Positions 9,206-18,000 of a stretch of 64,000 nt of DNA are shown in pieces. Origin of the DNA: JBCBDX01 sp039822005 (GTDB lineage: Bacteria; Pseudomonadota; Alphaproteobacteria; Rhizobiales; Rhizobiaceae); assembly GCA_039822005.1 (NCBI GenBank), contig JBCBMZ010000010.1:18198-82197 (forward strand), in the 5' to 3' direction. Both the position numbers and the translations under genes were made by a program. Under the pieces are notes generated by a model, which ran no database searches, was not told the origin of the DNA, and saw nothing but the letters and a program-made list of their open reading frames with translations. Position 1 is the first letter of the stretch, and each line of letters starts with the position of its first letter.

Positions 9206-9982
9206 CTAAAAAGCGCTCGCATAAACGCCACCGTCCAGAATAATGTTGCGGCCGGTCATGTAGCCAGCGTGAACCGAGCACAGGAAAGCGCATGTGTTGC
9301 CGAACTCTGATGGTTCCCCCAACCGTTTGGCGGCAATCGTATTCATGACCGTTTTCTTCTGCGTTTCAAAATCGACGCCATTTTTCTCAGCGGCAAATTC
9401 GATGGTCTTGCGGATGCGGTCAGTGTCAAATTTGCCTGGTAATATCTGGTTGATCGTCACGTTCGTCGCCGCATAGTTCAGCGCGACGCCGCCCAGAAAC
9501 GATGTCAGTCCTGCGCGTGCGCCGGAGGACAGATCAAGGCCGGGAATGGGCTGATAGACCGAGGTTGAAGTGATGTTGACGATGCGCCCAAAACCGCGTT
9601 CAGCCATGGGGTCGATCACTTTCTGGATCATCTCAATCGGCGTGATCATGTTTTGCTCAACGCCCGTCGTGATCGCCTTACGGTCTAACTGACGGAAGTC
9701 TTTCAACGGTGGACCGCCATTGTTGTTGACCAGTATGTCAACAATGCCCGCAGCGCTGATTAGCGCGTCCTGGACTTGATGGGTGGAAATGTCGCCTGCA
9801 ATAGCGGTCACTTCAACGCCTTTTGCCTTCAACTCGTCGGCTGTTTTGTCCAGATTGACTTGCGTTGCGCTGTTGATGACGAGATTGACGCCCGCATCTG
9901 CCAGCGCATGTGCGCAGGCGCGCCCAAGCCCCCGGCTTGCTGCACATATGATGGCCGTTTTTCCGCTGATCCCTAAATCCAT
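9206..9982 (-). CDS. Atypical SDR family oxidoreductase
   Basis: 258-residue Rossmann-fold protein. The start ATG at 9982 is set by GGAGG eight bases upstream, so the longer upstream frame is not used. The N-terminal nucleotide motif is AASRGLGRACA (about residues 14-24) and the NNNGG motif sits near residue 88. The usual catalytic YxxxK is absent: where it should lie the sequence reads DLSSGARAGL. This Ser...Arg pattern occurs in a divergent SDR subgroup often annotated as 3-oxoacyl-ACP reductase. NAD(P) binding is likely; classical Ser-Tyr-Lys catalysis is not. It follows the dipeptide epimerase by 25 bases and is probably in its operon, so it may act in amino-acid or peptide metabolism. 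Confidence 0.8.
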   Translation of the reverse strand: MDLGISGKTAIICAASRGLGRACAHALADAGVNLVINSATQVNLDKTADELKAKGVEVTAIAGDISTHQVQDALISAAGIVDILVNNNGGPPLKDFRQLDRKAITTGVEQNMITPIEMIQKVIDPMAERGFGRIVNITSTSVYQPIPGLDLSSGARAGLTSFLGGVALNYAATNVTINQILPGKFDTDRIRKTIEFAAEKNGVDFETQKKTVMNTIAAKRLGEPSEFGNTCAFLCSVHAGYMTGRNIILDGGVYASAF

Positions 9983-10007
9983 GTTCGTCCTCCACTTTTC
10001 GTTGTTT

Positions 10008-10997
10008 TTAACCCCAAAGGGCTGCTTGAGGGGGAGATACCGTGTTGCCGTAGTAGTGCAAGGCCGGGCTTCGATCTCTTGCCAGAAGGAGTGGGCCGTC
10101 GAGGTCCACATAGTCGGCGTCTTGCGCCAGATAGACAGCGGGGGCCATCGCAAGCGACGAACCCACCATACAGCCGACCATAATACCAAAACCCAGCCGT
10201 TTTGCTTCACTGTGCATCTTGAACGCTTCGGTCAGACCGCCTGTTTTGTCCAGCTTGATGTTCACATAGTCATAGCGATCGGTGAGGTCTGAGATGTCTT
10301 GACTGCAATGGGCGCTTTCATCGGCGCAAATTGGTACCGGGTGAGGCATGGTGGAGAGCGCGTGATCCTTGCCGGCCGGCAGTGGCTGCTCAATCAGCGA
10401 TATATCCAGATGGGCTGCTTCGCGCATCAAACGTGGCAGGTCTGTCTCCAGCCAAGCCTCGTTGGCGTCAATGATGATCCGGCTGTTGGGCGCGTTCGCC
10501 ACAACCGCATGCATGCATGCGATGTCATCGGTGCCTCCAAGCTTGATTTTGAGCAACGGCCTTGACGATGCGCTGCGGGCCGCATCTGCCATGGCCTCGG
10601 GCGTATCAAGCGAAAGCGTGAATGCGGTCTCCAATGGCCGTGGTGGTGGTAGTTGGGCAAGCTGGTGGAAGTGTCTGCCCGCCATCTTCGCCTCCAGGTC
10701 CCACAAAGCGCAATCCAGCGCATTGCGCGCGGCGCCGCGTGGCATATCGGCTTGTAGCCTCTCACGCGCAGCGGCCGGTGTGCCCATATCTTCCAGCGGC
10801 GCCCCGGCTATTGCATTTTCTACATCTGCGAGGGTTTCTCCGTAGCGGGTATAAGGCACACATTCGCCGCGCCCGACGTGCGCGCCTTGGCGAATTTCGC
10901 AAACAACCACCTCTGCCGCTGTTTTTGCGCCGCGTGAAATCCGAAATTGTCCTTGAATGGGAAAGCTTTCACATCGCACATCAATCGCCATACTCAT
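10008..10997 (-). CDS. Dipeptide epimerase (enolase superfamily)
   Basis: Member of the mandelate racemase/muconate lactonising group of enolases, 329 residues, most like L-Ala-D/L-Glu epimerases and the DgcA-type N-acyl-glutamate racemases. Visible catalytic elements: KIKLGG (KxK base, about residue 160), IIDANEAW (metal Asp), IEQPLP (metal Glu), CADES (metal Asp/Glu) and NIKLDKTGG (second base Lys), then the GCMVGSSLAMAPA loop typical of dipeptide epimerases. The likely role is recycling of murein-derived peptides or amino-acid racemisation in the cytoplasm. It is first gene of a two-gene operon with the atypical SDR, and is divergent from the Mla transporter. Confidence 0.88.
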   Translation of the reverse strand: MSMAIDVRCESFPIQGQFRISRGAKTAAEVVVCEIRQGAHVGRGECVPYTRYGETLADVENAIAGAPLEDMGTPAAARERLQADMPRGAARNALDCALWDLEAKMAGRHFHQLAQLPPPRPLETAFTLSLDTPEAMADAARSASSRPLLKIKLGGTDDIACMHAVVANAPNSRIIIDANEAWLETDLPRLMREAAHLDISLIEQPLPAGKDHALSTMPHPVPICADESAHCSQDISDLTDRYDYVNIKLDKTGGLTEAFKMHSEAKRLGFGIMVGCMVGSSLAMAPAVYLAQDADYVDLDGPLLLARDRSPALHYYGNTVSPPQAALWG

Positions 10998-11077
10998 CGG
11001 TTACATTCCCTTCTGCCCTGATATAAGCGGCCGTTGTTGCGTTTGTGTGCCACGTTTTTTCCATTTGAGTGCTATGT

Positions 11078-12265
11078 ATGAAAGTCATGAGTGGGACCGT
11101 AACAACACGCAATCTGTCGATCAGCCGGCAGCAAATCAAGGAGCCTGTTGTTGTAGAACAGGCCGGGGAGCACGTCATTGTGCGCCTTCACGGGCAGATG
11201 GTGTCTGCGCTTATTGCATCCTACAATGCAGCATTTGATACTATTACCAGTCGGCTGGCGGGATTAAAGCAGCTCACATTTGATGGAAGTCGGCTAACCG
11301 AGATTGATACCGCTGGTGCGTGGCTGATTTTTCGGTTGACCCGCGATGCGCGCGCGGCCTCGATCCAAGTTGACTATAGCAACATGCCCGAAGATGCGGT
11401 CGACCTTGTAGATGCGGTAACAGCGGCCGTTGATGACCACAAGGCTCAAGGCAAAAACGTTCGCCCGTCGCTGGGACTCTTGGGCGGACTGGGGCGTGCC
11501 GTTGTGGGATTGGCTGACGATGTCATCGCCGCCCTCCACATTTTTGGCGCTGCTATTCAAGGGAGCCAAATGAAGCGGGGGCACGGCAGCCGCATGTCAT
11601 GGGCGCCTATTGCCAGCCAAATCGACAAAATGGGTGTTCAGGCGATCCCGATCATTGTTCTCATGTCCACCATCATAGGTGCCATTTTGGCGCAACAGGG
11701 TGCGTTTGAACTTGCACAATTCGGTGCCGAGATCTTCGTCGTTGATCTTGTGGGTATCATTACCGCGCGGGAAATCGGTGTTCTTTTAACCGCCATAATG
11801 GTGGCGGGCCGTTCCGGGAGCGCCATTACTGCCGAAATCGGCTCCATGAAAATGCGTGAGGAGGTCGATGCTTTAACGGTAATCGGTCTCAATCCTGTCG
11901 GTGTTTTGGTGTTTCCCCGCCTTGTGGCCCTGGCCATTGCGCTGCCAATGTTGACGATTGTTTCCAATGTAGCGGCGATGGGAGGTGCTTTGTTCGTTTG
12001 TGCCTTCTTTTTGGACATTACGCCGGAATCTTTCTTTGACAGGGCTCACTTTGCAATAGAGATAAAGGACGTCTTGGCGGGTCTTGCCAAAGCACCGGTC
12101 ATGGCGATGTTCATCGGCATCATCGCATCTGTGGAGGGCATGAAGGTCGGCGGCAGTGCGGAATCGCTCGGCCGCAGCGTGACGTCAGCGGTGGTGAAGG
12201 TGATTTTTGTGGTGATTGTTGTCGATGGCCTGTTCGCCATTTTTTATGCGGGGGCAGGAATTTAA
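11078..12265 (+). CDS. MlaE-family lipid ABC permease with STAS domain
   Basis: Inner-membrane permease of an Mla-type phospholipid transporter. The first ~100 residues form a STAS-like domain (TFDGSRLTEIDTAGAWLIFRL), a known N-terminal addition in alphaproteobacterial MlaE proteins. The remaining ~260 residues carry five or so hydrophobic helices and the MlaE signature ITAREIGVLLTAIMVAGRSG with EIGSMKMREEVDAL. The start is uncertain: GTG 11069, ATG 11078 and ATG 11087 are all in frame and none has a strong Shine-Dalgarno; I use 11078. Its stop overlaps the start of the ATPase gene (TAATG), so the proteins are translationally coupled. Confidence 0.9.
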   Translation: MKVMSGTVTTRNLSISRQQIKEPVVVEQAGEHVIVRLHGQMVSALIASYNAAFDTITSRLAGLKQLTFDGSRLTEIDTAGAWLIFRLTRDARAASIQVDYSNMPEDAVDLVDAVTAAVDDHKAQGKNVRPSLGLLGGLGRAVVGLADDVIAALHIFGAAIQGSQMKRGHGSRMSWAPIASQIDKMGVQAIPIIVLMSTIIGAILAQQGAFELAQFGAEIFVVDLVGIITAREIGVLLTAIMVAGRSGSAITAEIGSMKMREEVDALTVIGLNPVGVLVFPRLVALAIALPMLTIVSNVAAMGGALFVCAFFLDITPESFFDRAHFAIEIKDVLAGLAKAPVMAMFIGIIASVEGMKVGGSAESLGRSVTSAVVKVIFVVIVVDGLFAIFYAGAGI

Positions 12266-13044
12266 TGCTTGCTCCCGTTGATCCCATCCTCAGCGTCCGT
12301 GACATTCATGTCCAATTTGGTGAGGCCGTGATCCTGCACGATCTTGATCTCGATGTTTTTCCGCATGAAATTCTCGGTTTTGTCGGGGCATCAGGTACCG
12401 GAAAATCCGTTTTGATGCGCGCTATTTTGGGTCTGACGCCTCGTCAGGCGGGCAGCGTGAAAATGTTCGGCGCTCAGATCGACGGCATATCCGATGAGGA
12501 TAAGATTGCCATGGATATGCGCCTTGGAGTGCTTTTTCAGCATGGCGCCCTTTTCTCTTCGCTGACGGTGCTGGAAAATGTGCAGGTGCCGATGCGCGAG
12601 TATCTCAGTGTGCCCAAAAAGCTGCGCGATGAATTGGCAATTTTGAAGTTGCAGATGGTTGGCCTATCGCCGGACGATGCCGACAAATATCCGTCGGAAT
12701 TGTCGGGGGGTATGATCAAGCGCGCGGCCCTTGCGCGTGCGCTTGCGCTCGATCCTGCAATCGTCTTTCTCGATGAGCCGACGTCCGGTCTGGACCCGAT
12801 TGGTGCTGCTGAATTTGACGAGTTGATTGCCAAATTGCGCGACACTATGGGGCTCACCGTTTACATGGTGACACATGACCTCGACAGTCTGTTTTCGGTA
12901 GCCGACCGGATTGCGGTGCTTGGCGACAAGCGGGTCCTGGCGCAAGGGACGATGAACGACATGTTGGCCAACGATAATCAATGGATTAAATCTTATTTCA
13001 GGGGCAAGCGTGCGCGTATGATCCCCGGCAAAGCGATGGCGTAG
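12265..13044 (+). CDS. Mla-type ABC transporter ATP-binding protein
   Basis: Cytoplasmic ATPase (MlaF-like), 259 residues, powering lipid movement through the MlaE permease. Walker A is GASGTGKS (about residues 39-46), the Q-loop region is LFQHGALFSSLT, the ABC signature is LSGGMIKR, Walker B is IVFLDEPTSGLDP and the switch His is in MVTHDL. The start ATG shares one base with the permease stop. The MCE gene follows after eight bases. Confidence 0.92.
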   Translation: MLAPVDPILSVRDIHVQFGEAVILHDLDLDVFPHEILGFVGASGTGKSVLMRAILGLTPRQAGSVKMFGAQIDGISDEDKIAMDMRLGVLFQHGALFSSLTVLENVQVPMREYLSVPKKLRDELAILKLQMVGLSPDDADKYPSELSGGMIKRAALARALALDPAIVFLDEPTSGLDPIGAAEFDELIAKLRDTMGLTVYMVTHDLDSLFSVADRIAVLGDKRVLAQGTMNDMLANDNQWIKSYFRGKRARMIPGKAMA

Positions 13045-13052
13045 GCGAACCG

Positions 13053-14441
13053 ATGGAAACAAAAGCAAATTATGTGGCTGTGGGCGCTTTCAGCCTTGTC
13101 GCCATCCTTGCCACTTTCGGCCTCATATACTGGCTTTATAGCGTGGATACGGGTGCAGAATCGGCCAATTTGGACATTGTGATTGAAGGATCGGTCACCG
13201 GCCTTACCAATGGCAGCCCTGTGAAGTTCAACGGAATTGATGTGGGTGCGATCCGCCGCATCGATTTCGATGCGGACAATCCAAATCAGGTTATCGCCCG
13301 TTCAATCGTGCGCGGCGATCTGCCGATTTCATCGGAAACTTCTGCTGTTTTGGCTTTCACCGGTCTGACCGGAATTGCCCATATTGAGTTGGCCGGTGGA
13401 AGCACGCGGGTCGACAATGTGTTTGCGATTGCCGAAGCCAATGGCGAAACTGCAACGATCAAGGCTGATCCTTCTGCTGTTACGGACTTGGTGGCAACCG
13501 CGCAGGATATTTTTGCACGCGCCGATAGCGTGCTGACCGGGCTTGAAGAATTTGTGGATGATGCGCGCGGGCCGCTGACTGAGACGCTGGAAAATTCCAG
13601 CCAAATTTCCGCGGCTCTTGCGGAAAACGCCGATGAAGTCGATAAGTTTTTAAGCGGAATCGGGGCGTTGGGTGAGACGCTGGAAGGCGTCACCGGTTCA
13701 CTGAACACCACGCTGGAGGGTGTCGACAGGTTGCTGACGGCGGTCTCGCCGGAAGATGTTGAAATGCTGGTCTCGGACGCTCGAAGTTTCACCAGCAACT
13801 TGAATAATGCCTCTGAGCGTTTTGGGTCGCTGGCCGACAGCGCCACGAAATTGCTAAGTGATCTGGAGGGCTCTGGTGCGCAACTGAATGCGACGCTCGA
13901 GCGTATCGATGGTGTGATTGAGGCAGTTGAACCCGAAGCGGTGGCATCAACTATCAACAGCATTAATAAGGCCAGTGGCGCAATTGCTGAGACGGCCGAT
14001 CGCGTGTCAGAAATATCTGAAAGTTTTGGCGGTCGCTCGGAGCAGATCGATCAGATATTTGCCAATGCAATAGAGATGACCGAACGTCTGAATGAGGCTT
14101 CCGCACGGGTCGATAGCGTACTTGCCAAGGCCGAGGCGTTTCTCGGCAGCGGGGAAGGCGGCGCGGATAATTTGATTGAAGAAGCGTCCGAAACACTGCG
14201 TGCATTTCGCCAGACGGCAGATACGCTTAACGCGCGTCTTGACGGCATCACGGCGGGGCTTGAACGCTTCTCCAATGATGGCCTTCGCGATGTTCAGGGT
14301 CTCTTGTCGGACACACGGCGCTCGCTGCGGCGATTTGAGCAAACGATTTCGTCGCTGGAGCAGAACCCGCAACGCCTCTTGTTTGGTGGAGATGGCAGCG
14401 TTAAACGGTTTCCCAGTAATAGTGAGCGGCCACGCCGCTAA
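13053..14441 (+). CDS. MlaD-family (MCE) substrate-binding protein
   Basis: 462 residues. One N-terminal membrane helix (about residues 7-28) anchors it in the inner membrane facing the periplasm. A single MCE domain follows (about 38-115: GSVTGLTNGSPVKFNGIDVGAI and the ITGLTGIAHIELAGG segment), which in MlaD forms a hexameric lipid-binding ring. The long remainder is predicted helical and rich in Ala, Asp, Glu and Leu with no Cys, resembling the extended coiled-coil tails of longer MCE proteins that may span towards the outer membrane. Third gene of the four-gene transporter operon. Confidence 0.9.
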   Translation: METKANYVAVGAFSLVAILATFGLIYWLYSVDTGAESANLDIVIEGSVTGLTNGSPVKFNGIDVGAIRRIDFDADNPNQVIARSIVRGDLPISSETSAVLAFTGLTGIAHIELAGGSTRVDNVFAIAEANGETATIKADPSAVTDLVATAQDIFARADSVLTGLEEFVDDARGPLTETLENSSQISAALAENADEVDKFLSGIGALGETLEGVTGSLNTTLEGVDRLLTAVSPEDVEMLVSDARSFTSNLNNASERFGSLADSATKLLSDLEGSGAQLNATLERIDGVIEAVEPEAVASTINSINKASGAIAETADRVSEISESFGGRSEQIDQIFANAIEMTERLNEASARVDSVLAKAEAFLGSGEGGADNLIEEASETLRAFRQTADTLNARLDGITAGLERFSNDGLRDVQGLLSDTRRSLRRFEQTISSLEQNPQRLLFGGDGSVKRFPSNSERPRR

Positions 14442-14453
14442 GGGTACGGGTAT

Positions 14454-15074
14454 ATGCGTCGAAGCGTTTACATAAATTGGCCCAAAGGGCGCTTGGCATT
14501 GGTGTTAGCTGCCTGTACGGCGCTTGCCTCTTGCGCAGCCTTGGGCCCGCAGGAAGCGACATCCGATACCTATCAGCTTTCGTCGCCTGGTTCACTGAAG
14601 GCATCTCCTGTGCGTAGCGGTGTACAGCTACTGGTGCCGGAGCCTACAGCACTGAAAGCTATCGACAGCGAAAATATCGTTGTTCGACCCGATCCAATTA
14701 CGCTGCAATATTTGGGTGACAGCCAGTGGAGTGACCGGTTGCCAAGGTTGGTTCAGCAGCGGCTGGCGGAAGCACTTGAATCCACCGGTCGTTTTGAGGG
14801 GGTCGGTCTGCCGGGGCAGGGACTTGCGATAGATTATCAGCTTGTAACGGAAGTACGCTCTTTTGGCGTTGAGATTGCCTCCGGGCAAGCGCTGGTTGTT
14901 ATTGGCGTTAAGTTGCTGAATGACCGCAATGGCGGCGTTCGGGCAACCCGCACATTCTCAGCGGCGGCCCCTGTTGTTCCCGGAGCTTCCGCACCGCAAT
15001 ATATCGCTGCCATAGACCGGGCATTTGGTCTAGTGGTTCAGGATATCGTCTTGTGGACCACAAGCCGACTTTAA
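14454..15074 (+). CDS. ABC transport auxiliary lipoprotein (PqiC-like)
   Basis: 206-residue lipoprotein of the ABC-type transport auxiliary family (PqiC/DUF330-like). The signal peptide ends at a lipobox, LASC with Cys27 (LAAC with Cys21 is a weaker alternative). The mature part shows the family segments YQLSSPG, IVVRPDPITLQYLGDSQWSDRLPRLVQ and YQLVTEVRSFGVE. By analogy with PqiC it is expected at the outer membrane, docking the MCE protein. It ends the operon twelve bases after the MCE gene and is convergent with the large coiled-coil gene, 16 bases away. Confidence 0.85.
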   Translation: MRRSVYINWPKGRLALVLAACTALASCAALGPQEATSDTYQLSSPGSLKASPVRSGVQLLVPEPTALKAIDSENIVVRPDPITLQYLGDSQWSDRLPRLVQQRLAEALESTGRFEGVGLPGQGLAIDYQLVTEVRSFGVEIASGQALVVIGVKLLNDRNGGVRATRTFSAAAPVVPGASAPQYIAAIDRAFGLVVQDIVLWTTSRL

Positions 15075-15090
15075 TAAAAAAAGACTGTTC

Positions 15091-18000
15091 TTACCGCAAG
15101 CGGCCGCTGGCGTGCGCCATGAGGGTATAGACTTTACCGGTGTCCGACATCAGTTGTTGATCCACTTGTCGGCCGGATCGGTCATTTCGGTTCATATCGT
15201 TCAGCAGATTTTCAAAATCTGCAATGTATTGATCGATGGATGAACGGAACGCACTGTCTGTCTCATAACGTCGCTTCACATCATCGAAGGTCCGTTGACC
15301 GCGCAATGTGTATAATTGCCGGGTGAAGACATTGCGCTCACCATTGCGGTATCGGCTCCAAGCTTCGCGCATGGCGTTTACGTCAACAGCGTCGGCAAGG
15401 TCGGCATTTTCCCCAAGCTTGGGCTGAGTCGCTGCCTGCCTGCTGCCGCGGTAATCAGCTTCCGGCTCAGAAGCGCGCCGCAACAAATCGCTGACAAAAG
15501 TATCACCATTTTCCTGACGCCGCGGCGCCGCGGCTCGTGGCTCGGGTCGGTTCGGGCGCGGTTCTGCTGCTTGGCGCAACGGCGCAGCCGCCAATGCGCT
15601 GAGCGCATCATCGGCAGCGCCAAACCCGGATCCAGCCGGCGCATTAGCGCCAGAGGTCCGGGCTGTAGGCTTTTTTGCGCGGGGGCCCTCCGAAATATCA
15701 AGGGCACGACCGCTGTCTTCGACGATCCGCGATAGGTCTTTAAGCGCATTGATTTGCTCGGAAACCGCGCGGCGCATCGCATTGGCGCTCTCGCGGGTTT
15801 CGTCGGGCAGTTCCATGACACCGCGGCGGATCTCTTCGCGCGTGGACGATAGATCGGTTCGGATGCTGTCGGAAATGCGCCGCATTTCTGTCGTCGCTTC
15901 CTCAAACCGCGTGATGGCATCGTCCGCGGTTTGGCGCACCGTTGCGGCCACATCACCTGTCGAGCGCGTGGCGCTATCGCCAACCGATGCGATCGCATTG
16001 AGGACATTACCTTCGAACGCCTGCAGCACGCCGCTGACTTCCTCGGATTTGCGCAGCAGGCCATCTGTCAGTTGGTCGATGGATTCCGCGCGCTCGCTCA
16101 AGGTTCCAGTCAGGTTGGACTGGGCAGACGCCAGAAGGTCTGACGCGCTGGCCAGCATACGGCCATGATCATCAAAGCTGCGCGCCAGCGTCGAAACGTC
16201 GTCCAATGTTTTGCCTGCCACGCTTTCAAGGCGCGTGGTGTTGGAGCCGAGGCGGTCAACTGAGTCGGCCAGTGATTGGGCGATCGTCGAAGCGCTTTCT
16301 TCCAGCTTATCGGTTTGTGAGCCGAGCTTGCCGGTCAAGGAGGACAGGTTCCCGCTGGTGCGGTCAACCAACTCGCCCAACTTCGCATTGGAGGCGGAAA
16401 GGCGCTCCAGCAATGAGCCGACATTGTCAGAAAGGCCACGCTGCATATCGTCAACAGAGGCCAGTGTATCGGCGGTGCGTTGGGCCAGCGAGTTCACAAA
16501 TACCTGGTTTTCGCTTCTCAACTGCTCTGTCGCAGAGCGGGTTGCTTCGCTCAGTTTGGCAGCGATTTCGCTGCCGTCTTCGCTCAGCGCACCCAACAAT
16601 GGCGCGCTTGCTTCACGCAACATGTCTTCCAGTGCCTTGGCTTTTTCACCGATGCGTACCTCATAAGCCTCTATTTCGCCAGTGAACACTTTCTGGTGCT
16701 GATCCAGAGCACTCGACACACGAAGAGCAAGACCTTCGCTCTGGTCACTCGTCAGGGCTGCAAGGCGCTCTGCCTCTGCCTCAAGCGATGTTCGAGCTTC
16801 TGCTACGCGCTCGCGAAGGTTGGTTGCCATAAGCGCGGCGCTTTCTTCAAGTGTCGTGCGGACCCTGTCAACGCCACCGGAAAGTGCCGCCTGGAGCGTT
16901 CGCGTACGCTCATCAATAACACCGGTCTTGTTGTCGAAGGTATCGGCCAAACGCTCGGTATTTGCTCGCAATTGTTCAAGCATACCGCCCGTACGTTGCT
17001 CCATTTCCGCAGCCAGCTTCTCGGCTGACTTGCGCAGTTCCGACGATGTCTGTTCGAAGCCGGCCGTCAGCGGAGCAAGGCGTGTTTCCAGTTCGTTTGC
17101 CACACGATCGGTGGCGTGTTTGCCAGCGCCGAACAGTGCTTGGGTTTTCTCGTCGAGACGCTTGGCAAAACTGTCGGCCTCGCTGGCCAATTTGGCGTCG
17201 GTGTCGGCTAGTTTCTTGGCCACATTGTCGACCATGGTCTGCGCGCGCCGTTCCATGGAGGCGGCCTGTTCTTCCAACGCGGTGTTGATGCGGCCGGTGG
17301 TATGGCCGACCGCACCGAATATTGCTTCGGTCTTCTCGTCAGCCACTTTGGCAAATGCTGAACGATGTTGCTCCAATGTACCGACAAGCCTCGTTTCCAA
17401 CTCAGATGCTTTTTGGGTAATCATGTGAGCCGAAGCATCGGCGGCTTCGCCAATGGATTGGCGGCCGGCTGCAAATCTCTCGGCTATGTCTTCGCTCGCT
17501 GCGGCCAATGCTTCGCGTGTTGCCTCTTTGCCAAGGAGCAATTTGCTGTTGAGCGCGTCGGCCTGCCGGTTGATCTCTTCGTTGATCGCCGCGGCGGTCT
17601 GCGTCAGCGCAGAGCCGCTTTCTTTCAATGCGCTGCTCATGTCATCGGTCTGCTTGTTCAGCTGACCGGAGACCGAAGCCGCCGTTTCAGCGACTGTCTC
17701 GCCGCCTGTTTTCAGCGTATCGGCGATATTTCGCGTGCGCTCGATCAGTGTCTGGTTGAGCGTTTGAGTGCGCGCATCCAGCGCATCATTCAAGCGATCG
17801 GTGCCGGTGTTGAGCGCAGAGACGCGTGTTTCAAATTGGGCCAGAAGGTTTTCACCGCGTGTGTCCAATGTGCCCTGTATTTCGGACAGCTTTTCATCGA
17901 ACGTTGTTACCATCGCGCCTGATGTATCGCCCAGACGCTGAACAAGCGCATCGGTTTTGTTTTCCAGTGTTGCAGCTATCTGCGCACTTGATGCGTCGGT

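Noticed and set aside
8852..9310. 152-codon plus-strand frame
   Set aside because: Arg/Ser-rich product without motifs; it overlaps the SDR 3' end, and a different frame in the same stretch looks more protein-like.
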